Below, piece after piece: positions 16,948 to 25,703 of a stretch of 64,000 nt of DNA. This stretch comes from JAWSVE01 sp033852115. Its GTDB lineage: Bacteria; Pseudomonadota; Gammaproteobacteria; Pseudomonadales; Cellvibrionaceae. The notes under the pieces were generated by a model. That model worked only from the letters and a program-made list of their open reading frames with translations, was not told where the DNA came from and searched no databases. Where the stretch lies: NCBI GenBank assembly GCA_033852115.1, contig JAWSVE010000008.1:558001-622000 (forward strand), in the 5' to 3' direction. Made by a program: the position numbers and the translations under genes. How positions within the stretch are numbered: the stretch's first letter is position 1; every line of letters starts with the position of its first letter.

Positions 16948-17775
16948 TTAGCCGAAAGTATGCGCATCTTCGGGGAAAATACCTTCTTTCACATCGTTGG
17001 CATATTTAAGCAGTGCGCCGGGAATGTCTCCGGCCTCAATCAAAAAGTTTTTAGAAAATTTGGGCGGTTGGGGTGTTAAACCGAGAATGTCATTAATGAC
17101 CAAGACTTGCGCGTCGGTTTCTCTGCCGGCTCCAATGCCGATGGTGCACATACCGACGGCGTCGGTGACGCGCTTCGCTAACGCCGAAGGTACACACTCC
17201 AAGACGACTAAATCGGCACCGGCTTCGTCGAGCAGTTTCGCGTCGTGTAAAATTTTATCGGCTTGCTCGTCGTTTTTACCTTGTACTCGAAAGCCGCCAA
17301 AAATATTAACAGACTGAGGTGTCAAACCGAGATGCGCGCACACCGGAATCCCGCGTTGGGTCAGCATGTAAACAGTTTCAGCTAGCCACTCACCACCTTC
17401 GAGTTTAACCATATTGGCACCGGCGCGCATAATGCGTGCTGCATTGGTCATGGCTTGCTCTGGTGTTGCATAGGTCATGAACGGTAAATCACCCATAATC
17501 AGCGATTTATCATTACCTCGGCGCACGGCTTCGACGTGGTAGATCATTTGCTCCATAGTCACGGGAATCGTCGATTCATACCCGAGCACAGTCATGCCGA
17601 GACTGTCGCCCACTAATAGCACCTCAATGCCGGTTTTTTGTGCCATCGCTGACATCGGGGCGTCGTAAAGCGCAACAGTGACAAACTTTTGCTTTTCGGC
17701 TTTCATTTTACGCAGGGTGTTAACAGTGATCGGCTTTTCTAAAGCAGATTCTTTAGTGAGGTTTGCGTAGGGCAT
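16948..17775 (-). CDS. panB: 3-methyl-2-oxobutanoate hydroxymethyltransferase
   Basis: A 275-residue protein with the PanB signature: VALYDAPMSAMAQ, GDSLGMTVLGYESTIPVTM and MVKLEGGEW. IPVCAHLGLTPQ and GIGAGRETDAQVLV follow. It transfers a hydroxymethyl group from methylene-tetrahydrofolate to 2-oxoisovalerate, giving ketopantoate, the first committed step to pantothenate and CoA. In Pseudomonas panC follows directly; here yihY follows and panC is not in the window. Confidence 0.95.
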   Translation of the reverse strand: MPYANLTKESALEKPITVNTLRKMKAEKQKFVTVALYDAPMSAMAQKTGIEVLLVGDSLGMTVLGYESTIPVTMEQMIYHVEAVRRGNDKSLIMGDLPFMTYATPEQAMTNAARIMRAGANMVKLEGGEWLAETVYMLTQRGIPVCAHLGLTPQSVNIFGGFRVQGKNDEQADKILHDAKLLDEAGADLVVLECVPSALAKRVTDAVGMCTIGIGAGRETDAQVLVINDILGLTPQPPKFSKNFLIEAGDIPGALLKYANDVKEGIFPEDAHTFG

Positions 17776-17822
17776 GGTGTTTTACCTTAGTGTTGATTAA
17801 TCAACGGCGGTCGATTCACGCA

Positions 17823-18500
17823 TTAAAGTGCGGCAGGGTTGTAGTAATGACGGCCACTCTTAATGCTAAGCAGGTAGTCAACAAACTGTTTGTAGTGTTC
17901 ATCATTGTTGACTAGGTCAATTTCCGCTGCATTGACAATTAATAATGGTGACTGGTGGTAGTAGTGAAAAAATTTAGTGTAGGCGTCGTTAAGAGCGCGC
18001 AAATAGGCGGTGTCGATATGTTTTTCTGCTTTGATACCGCGATGGTTAATACGCTCGATTAATACGTCTAACGGCGCTTGCAAATATACAACGATATCGG
18101 GGGTTGGCGTATCAATGGTGAGCTGATCATAGACTTGTTGGTAGAGTCGAAACTCGTCGTCGTCCAGTGTTACTTGAGCGAAGAGCTGGTCTTTTTCCAT
18201 CAAAAAGTCGGCGATACGCACGGGTTCAAACATGTCACCTTGGCGTAGGGCTTGAATTTGTTTGGCGCGCTGAAACAAAAAGTGCAGCTGTGTGGGTAGC
18301 GCATTGACGCGTTGGTTTTGATAAAAGCGTTCAAGAAATGGGTTGTCTTCGGCTTGCTCAAGTAGTGTGTCGTAGCCAAAGGTTTGGGCGAGATTTTTTG
18401 CGAGCGTGGTTTTGCCGACGCCAATAGGGCCTTCTACCGCGATAAAGCGGGGAACCTGACTTGGATCGTAATCCACTTGCACGTTAAGGGCGCCGTTCAC
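17823..18500 (-). CDS. deoxynucleoside kinase-type protein (dGK/dAK family)
   Basis: A 225-residue P-loop kinase with FIAVEGPIGVGKTTLAKNLA at about residues 18-37. LFQRAKQIQAL and IADFLMEKDQLFA (the DRS-like region) follow, and then VVYLQAPLDVLIERINHRG carrying the lid arginine. The family phosphorylates deoxyadenosine or deoxyguanosine for nucleotide salvage. It is inserted between folK and panB, 10 bp after folK. The exact nucleoside is not predictable. Confidence 0.85.
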   Translation of the reverse strand: MNGALNVQVDYDPSQVPRFIAVEGPIGVGKTTLAKNLAQTFGYDTLLEQAEDNPFLERFYQNQRVNALPTQLHFLFQRAKQIQALRQGDMFEPVRIADFLMEKDQLFAQVTLDDDEFRLYQQVYDQLTIDTPTPDIVVYLQAPLDVLIERINHRGIKAEKHIDTAYLRALNDAYTKFFHYYHQSPLLIVNAAEIDLVNNDEHYKQFVDYLLSIKSGRHYYNPAAL

Positions 18501-18510
18501 ACCTTACTCC

Positions 18511-19059
18511 TTACTTCATCGGCTCGGATAATACCAAGTTTGGGGGAGTCGCCTCTGGGGCGAGTCGTTGCAAACCTGACATTGAGCTTTGCGATATTAA
18601 TGTCGATAGCTGAGTCCCATCGGGAAACACCATGTCGGGATCAATATCCGCCAGGGGATAGAGTACAAAATTGCGCTCCGTTAGGCGAGGATGAGGTATC
18701 TGTAAATTATCGCTGTCTAATGTTTGATCACCAAATAGCAAAATGTCTAAATCTAGGGTCCGAGCCGCCCAGCGAATGCGTCGTTCTCGGCCGTGGTTCG
18801 CTTCTATCGCTTGCGTGTGTTCAAGCAGTTGATGTGGTGACAGTTGTGTGTCTAGTTGTAACGCGCCGTTGATGTAGTCTGGCTGTTCACCAGGACCAAT
18901 AGCCTTGGAGCGGTACCAGGCCGATAGCGCAGTAACTCGGCTATTGGGTAGGCATTTCAGCTGCTCCACAGCCGAACTGACCTGAGATAGTGGGTCAGAT
19001 AGGTTGCTGCCCAGCGCAATGTACGCTTGCACGGTGGTGTTTGGTGAGGGTGTTTTCAT
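18511..19059 (-). CDS. folK: 2-amino-4-hydroxy-6-hydroxymethyldihydropteridine pyrophosphokinase
   Basis: A 182-residue protein with the canonical HPPK pattern: AYIALGSNLSDP at the N-terminus, then RRIRWAARTLDLDILLFGD containing both metal-binding Asp and the catalytic Arg. IPHPRLTERNFVLYPLADI follows. It transfers pyrophosphate from ATP to the pterin in folate synthesis. The start lies 3 bp after the pcnB stop. A second, more divergent copy sits at 54.5-55.0 kb; this is the one with intact catalytic residues. Confidence 0.93.
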   Translation of the reverse strand: MKTPSPNTTVQAYIALGSNLSDPLSQVSSAVEQLKCLPNSRVTALSAWYRSKAIGPGEQPDYINGALQLDTQLSPHQLLEHTQAIEANHGRERRIRWAARTLDLDILLFGDQTLDSDNLQIPHPRLTERNFVLYPLADIDPDMVFPDGTQLSTLISQSSMSGLQRLAPEATPPNLVLSEPMK

Positions 19060-19062
19060 GTG

Positions 19063-20433
19063 CTAGTGGCTTGTGGGTGGGCTTTTCTTTTTTGGGCGGC
19101 GGCGTGATCGATTCTTCGCCCCTCCCTTTGACCCGCTGAGTTTGCTTACCATTTCCTTGCGCTCGGCTTCTTCAGCGGATTGGAATGTTGTCCACCACAC
19201 GCCTAGGCCGTCTAAGGACTCGCCAGACTCTTCCCTCAATAGCAGAAAGTCATAGGCCGCGCGGAATTTGGGGTGTTCAATTGCCCGAAACGCCTGAAGG
19301 CCGTTGCGGCGTCGGAGCCGGAATTGCAGCTCCCAAATGTCGCGGATCGTCATCGTGAATCGTTTGGGAATCGCAACCCGCTGACATTGCCGCGAAAGTA
19401 CCCATTGTGCGGCCTGGTGAATCGCGGGAATGGGGCTTAAGCCATCGTCTATTAATTGTTGCGTTTGGCGCTGAACCACCGGCCACAGTATGACGGCAAA
19501 GATAAACGCTGGGGTCACCCGTTGATCATTGCGGATTCGTCGGTCGGTATTGGCTGCTGCCAGTGTAATGAGTTTGTCGGCTTGGCCGGGGGCATCGGTA
19601 TCCAGCACTTCTTGGGTTGCTGGGAATAGCTGTTCGAACAAATGCCGGTGACGAAGCTCTTGGTAACAAGCTTCGGCGTAGCCGCCCATTAAGAGCTTGA
19701 GAGATTCATCAAATAGCCGTGCTGGCGGAATGTCTGCCAGTAGATGGGCCAATTCGGTTATGGGCGCGGCGGTCTTGGTTTCGATGTCGAAGTCCAGTTT
19801 TGCTGCTAGACGGGCCGCTCTCAGCATGCGTACAGGGTCTTCTTGATAGCGTGTCGCTGGGTCCCCGATCATACGCACGAGGTGAGCATCGACATCTGCA
19901 AGCCCGTCTGTAAAATCTGTGACTTCCTCTCGGTTAGGTGAGTAGTACAACGCATTCATAGTGAAATCACGGCGCAAGGCGTCGGATTTTAGGTCACCAT
20001 AGACATTATCTCTGACTAAGCGGCCCTGCTGGTTGGTGGCTGCATGGCGACTGTCGGTGGCGTTATGTGAGCCACGGAAGGTGGTTACCTCGAGCACTTC
20101 GCGCCCCATCCGCACGTGGACAATCCGAAAGCGTTTGCCAACGATGCGTGCATTGCGGAAGACTTTTTTTGTCTGTTCTGGCGTCGCATCCGTAGCGATA
20201 TCAAAATCCTTTGGATGACCATCAAGTAGTAAGTCTCTGACACCCCCACCGACGATATAGGCCTCGTAACCAGCCTTCTCCAGCTCACTAATCACGCGCA
20301 AGGCGCCTCGGCTAATGTCATCGAGATGCATATGGTGTGTCGCAGCGGTGGCGGTATCGGATCGATTGCCTCTTGACGCTATACGACGTATGAATGATTT
20401 CAACATAGGAGGGAAACAGGTGGTTGTCTGCAA
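19063..20433 (-). CDS. pcnB: poly(A) polymerase I
   Basis: A nucleotidyltransferase of up to 456 residues with the class II signature AYIVGGGVRDLLLDGHPKDFDIATDATPEQ split over two lines of strand and helix. The catalytic DFDIAT is followed by RRDFTMNALYY, ITDFTDG-like VTDFTDG and YQEDPVRMLRAARLAAKL. The C-terminus is basic (KKKSPP), as in E. coli PcnB. It polyadenylates RNA 3' ends for decay. The frame starts at a TTG at 20433 or an ATG at 20406; neither has a clear ribosome-binding site. Confidence 0.92.
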   Translation of the reverse strand: MQTTTCFPPMLKSFIRRIASRGNRSDTATAATHHMHLDDISRGALRVISELEKAGYEAYIVGGGVRDLLLDGHPKDFDIATDATPEQTKKVFRNARIVGKRFRIVHVRMGREVLEVTTFRGSHNATDSRHAATNQQGRLVRDNVYGDLKSDALRRDFTMNALYYSPNREEVTDFTDGLADVDAHLVRMIGDPATRYQEDPVRMLRAARLAAKLDFDIETKTAAPITELAHLLADIPPARLFDESLKLLMGGYAEACYQELRHRHLFEQLFPATQEVLDTDAPGQADKLITLAAANTDRRIRNDQRVTPAFIFAVILWPVVQRQTQQLIDDGLSPIPAIHQAAQWVLSRQCQRVAIPKRFTMTIRDIWELQFRLRRRNGLQAFRAIEHPKFRAAYDFLLLREESGESLDGLGVWWTTFQSAEEAERKEMVSKLSGSKGGAKNRSRRRPKKKSPPTSH

Positions 20434-20550
20434 GCTAGCGGGTTATGTAAGGATCAAAAAATTAGCTGGCGATTCTATCACGGCCAGGGTGCATAGCGGC
20501 AATTATTGCCCAATTGGGGCTACGGTGGGGGAAATGCATTCTCTAGAAAG

Positions 20551-20580
20551 CAAAACGGGAAAGCCTAAGCTTTCCCGTCA
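20551..20580 (-). terminator. intrinsic terminator of the crcZ-like locus
   Basis: A perfect 10-bp stem (ACGGGAAAGC/GCTTTCCCGT, 20555-20564 and 20569-20578) with a 4-nt loop. On the minus strand it is followed by TTTTGCTTT. It stands between the cbrB side and pcnB, and would end the small RNA or separate cbrB from pcnB transcription. Confidence 0.85.
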
Positions 20581-20755
20581 ATCGTAACTTCACATCTAAC
20601 TGTTGTTTTTATCAAACTTCCTTGCTGCGAATTTGCTACCTGGCAAACCCTCTCCAATCAATAAGTCAGTACTTGTCTATTATTCTTATTTTTTGTTGTT
20701 CTTATTATTATCTGTTTTTGCTTTGTAGTTATTATTTGTTGTTCTTATTATGTAG
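20551..20755 (-). ncRNA. CrcZ-like decoy small RNA (about 200 nt)
   Basis: On the minus strand, between cbrB and pcnB, a -24/-12 promoter is followed by a non-coding A-rich stretch and a strong terminator. The RNA contains AAGAACAACAA twice (20746-20736 and 20703-20693). AAAAACAACA occurs at 20610-20601, and AAUAAUAA-type runs lie around these. They match the AAnAAnAA motif through which Pseudomonas CrcZ captures Hfq/Crc and so lifts catabolite repression. A TTTGC/GCAAA hairpin lies in the 3' half. Position, strand, promoter class and motif all agree with crcZ. Pseudomonas CrcZ is about 400 nt, so this would be a short form. The exact 5' end is an estimate. Confidence 0.8.
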
Positions 20756-20764
20756 CTGGTTAAA

Positions 20765-20779
20765 GCATTCCTTGTGCCA
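20765..20779 (-). promoter_or_regulatory. sigma-54 promoter of the crcZ-like RNA
   Basis: TGGCACAAGGAATGC on the minus strand has GG and GC exactly 10 bp apart and a full TGGCAC at -24. The predicted RNA start is about 12 bp downstream, near 20753. Confidence 0.85.
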
Positions 20780-20855
20780 ACAATTAAAAACTCAATAAAA
20801 ACAATGGGTTATAAAAATGCGGCGGGTGTTCTCAGGGCTGGTGAAGTGGGGGTGC

Positions 20856-20902
20856 GTTACCGTATTTCTCGGCTTTTGTTACCTTTGGTGATGAGAGGTA
20901 AC
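20856..20902 (-). promoter_or_regulatory. CbrB-type upstream activating half-sites
   Basis: Three 5-bp half-sites lie about 80-125 bp upstream of the sigma-54 promoter. In plus-strand reading they are GTTAC at 20856-20860, GTTAC at 20878-20882 and GTAAC at 20898-20902. The last two form an inverted pair with a 15-bp spacer. From memory, CbrB sites in Pseudomonas consist of GTTAC/GTAAC half-sites at similar distances. Confidence 0.6.
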
Positions 20903-20940
20903 GCCTTAATGAAAAAACTGCTTAGTGGAGGGGAACTTTT

Positions 20941-22359
20941 CTAACTTCCGGTTTTAACAGTCTTTTTGCGCGGGATACCGAGGCGTTGGCGTCTTTCCCA
21001 TAGGCACTTACGGCTGACGCCCAACTTACGGGCCAATTCCGTCTCGCTCATCGTGTCTTGGTGTTCTAGCACGAATCGCTGGAAGTAGTCCTCAAGGGAG
21101 AGGTCTTCATTAGGGTCCATATGCTGCTTGCGAGGTGGCGCTTTGGGCATAGGGCTGATCTGTTGAAAGGGGTTGTCAGACTCTTGCATGTCGACCACGG
21201 GTACGAGGTCGAGGTCAATCGATAGGAGGTCGTGGCTGATTTCTCTATCACTTTCTGACAGGATAACCGCCCGTTGTACAGCGTTTTCTAGCTCCCGAAC
21301 ATTGCCCGGCCATGTATACGTCGTGATGGCTTGGACCGCCTCTGGGGAAAAGCTGAGACCGGGCTTATCAAACTTTTCACAGTATCTAGCTAACATCGCT
21401 TCGGCTAAGGCAATGATATCTTTACCGCGCTCGCGCAAAGGCGGTAGTACTAGCTGAACAACGTTGATACGGTAAAAAAGGTCTTCGCGGAAACGGCCTT
21501 CCTGCGCCAATTGGCCTAAATTACGGTGAGTTGCAGCCACGAGTCGAACGTCCACTTTGCGGCTCTCAATTGAACCAATGGGTCGGACTTCACCTTCTTG
21601 CAGGACTCTTAGCAAGCGAGCTTGTGCCTCTAACGGCAGCTCACCTATTTCATCAAGGAACAGGGTGCCTCCATCGGCGGCAGCCACCAGCCCTTCGCGA
21701 GTTGCTTGCGCGCCGGTAAAGGCGCCTTTTTCGTGGCCGAATAGCTCCGATTCAATCAGCGTATCTGGAATAGCGGCGCAGTTAACAGAAATCAGGGGCT
21801 GCTGGTGACGCGGGCTTTCTGCGTGGATGGCTTTAGCGACTAACTCTTTCCCTGTGCCTGTCTCTCCATGCACCAGCACGGTGGCACTGGTGGGCGCAAC
21901 CTTGTGAATTCGATTATAGATTTCTTTCATCACGTTGCTTGAGCCAATCATGCCGTTAACAGCTGCGCTAGACGTTTTGGATTTGCTCGGTGCTGCTTTT
22001 TTGCTCGCCTCGGATTTCCCTAAAGCTTGTTTTACTGCAGCGATCATCTTGTCGTGATCAAAAGGTTTAGCAATGTAGTCCACGGCACCCATACGCATAG
22101 AATCAACGGCCGAACGTAAGCTGGCGTAGCTCGTCATGATTAATACAGGGACATCGTCTGCTAGTTGAATTAGGTCGGTGCCGGGTGCTCCGGGTAAGCG
22201 GAGATCGCTGATAATGAGGTCGAAGTGCGACAGAACAAACTTGGTGGTGGCCTCTTTGACTGATGCAGCGATAGCGACATCGTATTTATGGCGTTCCAAT
22301 AGTTTGCGTAGTGCAGTGCGAATAATGGCTTCGTCTTCGACGACCAATATTTTGCTCAT
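20941..22359 (-). CDS. cbrB: CbrB-like sigma-54-dependent response regulator
   Basis: A 472-residue NtrC-family protein. Residues 1-120 are a receiver with the phospho-acceptor Asp in LIISDLRLPG. Residues 145-380 are the AAA+ domain with GETGTGKE, the sigma-54-contacting GAFTGA loop and FLDEIGELPL. The C-terminus has a Fis-type helix-turn-helix (SETELARKLGVSRKCLWERR). It follows the CbrA-like kinase by 156 bp and precedes the crcZ-like locus and pcnB, exactly as cbrB does in Pseudomonas. There it activates carbon/nitrogen utilisation genes and crcZ. Confidence 0.92.
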   Translation of the reverse strand: MSKILVVEDEAIIRTALRKLLERHKYDVAIAASVKEATTKFVLSHFDLIISDLRLPGAPGTDLIQLADDVPVLIMTSYASLRSAVDSMRMGAVDYIAKPFDHDKMIAAVKQALGKSEASKKAAPSKSKTSSAAVNGMIGSSNVMKEIYNRIHKVAPTSATVLVHGETGTGKELVAKAIHAESPRHQQPLISVNCAAIPDTLIESELFGHEKGAFTGAQATREGLVAAADGGTLFLDEIGELPLEAQARLLRVLQEGEVRPIGSIESRKVDVRLVAATHRNLGQLAQEGRFREDLFYRINVVQLVLPPLRERGKDIIALAEAMLARYCEKFDKPGLSFSPEAVQAITTYTWPGNVRELENAVQRAVILSESDREISHDLLSIDLDLVPVVDMQESDNPFQQISPMPKAPPRKQHMDPNEDLSLEDYFQRFVLEHQDTMSETELARKLGVSRKCLWERRQRLGIPRKKTVKTGS

Positions 22360-22515
22360 AATCTAGCCAGGGTGAGTTCTTGTATTTACGTCTGCCGGTT
22401 TCTTCCGGTAACAATTTTTATGATGTTGGTAACACTTTGACCTATCGTAGGCGATTTTGATCCCAAAGCAAACAGTCTCGTGCCTTTGAAGGTAACAAAC
22501 TTAGTGGTATTTGAT

Positions 22516-25458
22516 CTAGGCGGGGAATTGCAGAGTGAAGCGAGCGCCGCGGCCAGTCGCTTCGTTAACCGGGCTCTGGATCTCTATCTGGCCCTCGTGG
22601 TCGGTGACAATACTGTATACCATCGAGAGGCCCAGGCCAGTGCCTTCACCTGGCTCTTTGGTGGTGTAGAAGGGCTCGAGGATTTGCCCGAGTTTATTGG
22701 CAGGAATGCCATGGCCTTCGTCTTCAATTGAAACCGTCACCATGCCATTGATAATGGCCCCAGTTACCGGAATGCGGCCTCCAGCTGGGCTTGCGTCTCT
22801 TGCATTACTGAGGAGATTGACGAAGACCTGGATTAGTCTCTGAGCATCGCCACGAATGACGAGAGACTCGTTTAGCTGGTTGTCGTAGTGGACTTCGGTT
22901 TTGTCCTTCTGGAGTGACAATAAGTGGATGGCTTCATCCGCGCAGTCACTTAGATGCACTAGTTCGTAGGTTTCAGCATGATTGCTACCGGCATGGGAGA
23001 AGCTGACAAGCGATTGGACTATTCGCGTAATACGATCGGTTTGTTCCAGGATTTGTTCCGCGCTTTCTAATAGCTCTTTGTCCTTAGTTTCGTATTGAAT
23101 GTTTTGTGCAAGGCAGGCAATTCCGGTAACGGGATTACCAATTTCATGTGCAACCCCTGCTGCAAGCCGTCCTACTGATGCTAGGCGCTCCGAGTGGATC
23201 AGCTCATTTTCCAAACGTTGCAGCTCCGTAACGTCTTCAATCAATATCACCTGACAGTCTGCGCTGCTCGGTACCGGACCCTCAATTAATGCCTTGTGTA
23301 AGCTATACCAGCAGGTGTGATTGTCGATCTCTGTCGCTTGACGGTGAGTGTGGGTGTGCTGATCAGCGGAGAAGTCTGCAATAAGAGTATGCCAAGGTTC
23401 GATTAAGTTGCTGAGATGGGAGCCAGTCACGTCGTCGCTATCGATTCCGGTCAACTCAGCCATAGCATTGTTCCAAGTTAGCACCTCTAAATCGGGGCCC
23501 AAAGAACAAATGGCCATTGGAAGTTCTTGTAGCGTTTTTCGATAATATAAACGCAAGTTGTTGAGTTCCGCAGCGACCCCGGATAGCTCGCGGTTATCCC
23601 TTTCGAAGCGTCGTTCTATTAAGTTGATGTCGGCGCTTCCTGAGTGAGTGGGAATCTTGTAGGGAATATGCTCGTCGAGAATTTCCCCCGCTACCGAAAT
23701 GCCAAATAATCCAGATAAGTTAGCTTCTAATCGGTTTCTCAGTCGGCGTAACGCATAGGGACGCCGTTCACTGCGATTTAGCTCAAGCTCTCGAAGCGCG
23801 CGGTCGACCTCCTGTTCTGCAATGTCGGCACCTAAGCGATCCGCAAGGCGGCTTTTAAATTCTCCAGCGCTAGAGATATCTAAAGTATTTCGGACTGGAT
23901 GACTTATTTCATCAGCGCTGCACAACTCCGCGCTGTAGTGCTCTGCGTCTGAGGTTTTTGTGAACAGTGATACACCAACAAAAACTAAAATATTGAGGCT
24001 CAGTGACCACAAGGTAATGGCATTCCACTGATTAAATCCGAGTAAAATGGATTGATTGTTATTGGGCAACTCAATAGCATTAATGCCAACAATGGTCGGT
24101 AAAAATAATCCGAACCCCCACACCAAGGTGCCAACACTCAAGCCTGCGAGAAACCCTTTGCTGTTCGCGCGTGGCCAATAAGCAATGGCAATAATGCCGG
24201 GTAAGAATTGCAGAGCTTGAATAAATCCGAGTAATGCTAAATCGGTTAAGTTGTAACGGCTATGTACGAGCTGGTAGAACAAGAAACCGGCAATGAAAAC
24301 ACCGAATATCAAACCGCGTCGTAACCACAGCAATAAATGAAAGATATTCCAGCGCGCGTTAAGCTTCAATATTGGCAAAAGCCATTGATTGAGTAGCATT
24401 GTGGTGAGTGCTAATGATATTGCGACGAGTGCACCTGTCGATGCCGATAGCCCACCTAAAAACGCGAGCATCGTTAACGCGGGGGAACCACTTTCTAGTG
24501 GCACGCCTAAGGTAAAATATTCGGGCGACATTGTGAGTTGTAACTCTTTGCCAGCCCATAAAATGGGAAAAATTGGCAACGCCATGAACAGAAGAAATAA
24601 TGGGAAAGCCCAACCCACCGTACGGATAGCGTTGCGTACAGGATTTTCAACCACACTCATGTGAAAAATATGTGGCATCGCCACGGCTGTGGCTAAAAAA
24701 ATAATCAACAATGTATGCGAAGCGGAGTCTTGAACCGGCGCATACAATCTGTCGAGGTGAACGCTATTGTTTTGTAACCAGTTATCGAGACCGCTCATAC
24801 CACCAAAAACATGGTGAACGGCAAACAGTCCAACTGCGCACAAGGCACAGACTTTTAACAAAGACTCAAATGCCATTGCGGTAATAAGGCCGCGATGTTT
24901 GTCGCGGCTCGAACCGAACAGCACGGTAAATATGGCCAGAATAACGCAATAAATTAATGCCAACACTTCTCGGCTACTGAAGCCCGTATCGGTTAAAGGC
25001 AAATCCTCATTACGCGCGGCGGTTAAAATTGTCAGTGTGTCAGAGACGGCTTGAAGTTGTAGAGCAAGTAGGGGAATCACTGCGAGGCACATACACAACG
25101 TTGCGAGCACACCAACGGAATGATTGTGGTAGCGAAATACCAAGAGGTCTGCTAACGAACGAACTTGGTAGCGCCGGGCAATTTCTGTAAGTGGCGCGAG
25201 CGCGACAGGTGCGAAAATAAAAATTGCGCCAACACCCAGATAGTAAGCCAGTGCGCCATAGCCAAATTGATCGGCCAAATCGACGATGCCATAAAACTCC
25301 CAGGCGCTAGCGACAATACCTAACGATAAAATATAGGTCAGGGGGTGGCGGACGACGGAATCGGGGATCCAACCGCGTTCGGTAATAAATGCAATGCCAA
25401 ACAAAACGAGCATGTAGCAAACGCAATAAAACGCAACGAGAGGTAAATCAAAAACCAT
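22516..25458 (-). CDS. cbrA: CbrA-like hybrid transporter/sensor histidine kinase
   Basis: A 980-residue protein. About thirteen membrane helices of the sodium/solute symporter (SLC5) type fill residues 1-500. A PAS domain follows (LPMAICSLGPDLEVLTWNNA, about 640-750). The kinase core has its His in AAGVAHEIGNPVTGI, an N box (NLLSNARDAS), and the G boxes DEGHGIP and GTGLGLSMVYSI. Length and domain order equal Pseudomonas CbrA (about 983 residues), whose transporter part has been linked to histidine uptake. It probably phosphorylates the CbrB-like protein encoded next. The ATG lies 2 bp after the stop of a small membrane ORF. Confidence 0.93.
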   Translation of the reverse strand: MVFDLPLVAFYCVCYMLVLFGIAFITERGWIPDSVVRHPLTYILSLGIVASAWEFYGIVDLADQFGYGALAYYLGVGAIFIFAPVALAPLTEIARRYQVRSLADLLVFRYHNHSVGVLATLCMCLAVIPLLALQLQAVSDTLTILTAARNEDLPLTDTGFSSREVLALIYCVILAIFTVLFGSSRDKHRGLITAMAFESLLKVCALCAVGLFAVHHVFGGMSGLDNWLQNNSVHLDRLYAPVQDSASHTLLIIFLATAVAMPHIFHMSVVENPVRNAIRTVGWAFPLFLLFMALPIFPILWAGKELQLTMSPEYFTLGVPLESGSPALTMLAFLGGLSASTGALVAISLALTTMLLNQWLLPILKLNARWNIFHLLLWLRRGLIFGVFIAGFLFYQLVHSRYNLTDLALLGFIQALQFLPGIIAIAYWPRANSKGFLAGLSVGTLVWGFGLFLPTIVGINAIELPNNNQSILLGFNQWNAITLWSLSLNILVFVGVSLFTKTSDAEHYSAELCSADEISHPVRNTLDISSAGEFKSRLADRLGADIAEQEVDRALRELELNRSERRPYALRRLRNRLEANLSGLFGISVAGEILDEHIPYKIPTHSGSADINLIERRFERDNRELSGVAAELNNLRLYYRKTLQELPMAICSLGPDLEVLTWNNAMAELTGIDSDDVTGSHLSNLIEPWHTLIADFSADQHTHTHRQATEIDNHTCWYSLHKALIEGPVPSSADCQVILIEDVTELQRLENELIHSERLASVGRLAAGVAHEIGNPVTGIACLAQNIQYETKDKELLESAEQILEQTDRITRIVQSLVSFSHAGSNHAETYELVHLSDCADEAIHLLSLQKDKTEVHYDNQLNESLVIRGDAQRLIQVFVNLLSNARDASPAGGRIPVTGAIINGMVTVSIEDEGHGIPANKLGQILEPFYTTKEPGEGTGLGLSMVYSIVTDHEGQIEIQSPVNEATGRGARFTLQFPA

Positions 25459-25460
25459 AG

Positions 25461-25634
25461 CTAGATGCTGTCTTTTTTACGCCGGCTGTGAATGAAGTAT
25501 GCCGCGATTATGACTATCAACCAGATAACGTAGGGCCGGTACCATGCACCATTCGGATTCACGATCCAGGTGAACAGCGCCGGTGAAAAAATATAAACCC
25601 CCAAAATGATCAAAACCAGAGGACGTGTTTTCAT
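25461..25634 (-). CDS. CbrX-like small membrane protein upstream of cbrA
   Basis: A 57-residue frame from the ATG at 25634 to a TAG at 25461-25463. It starts MKTRPLVLIILGVY and contains two hydrophobic helices (about residues 5-25 and 34-48) separated by a short Trp/Tyr-rich loop (NPNGAWYRPY). It ends in a basic tail (HSRRKKDSI). Only 2 bp separate its stop from the cbrA start, so translation is probably coupled. Pseudomonas cbrAB carries a small upstream gene, cbrX, in the same place; homology is inferred from position and size. It may cap or partner the CbrA transporter domain. Confidence 0.75.
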   Translation of the reverse strand: MKTRPLVLIILGVYIFSPALFTWIVNPNGAWYRPYVIWLIVIIAAYFIHSRRKKDSI

Positions 25635-25703
25635 TATTGTTAATCGTCGTTATGGGTCACTGACTAGGATACTACCTGTTGCGAGCTGGCCGTGGCAAAT
25701 CGC

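Noticed and set aside
18384..18872. 162-codon open frame on the plus strand over dgk and folK
   Set aside because: It is antisense to two well-recognised genes, has no family features and no ribosome-binding site.
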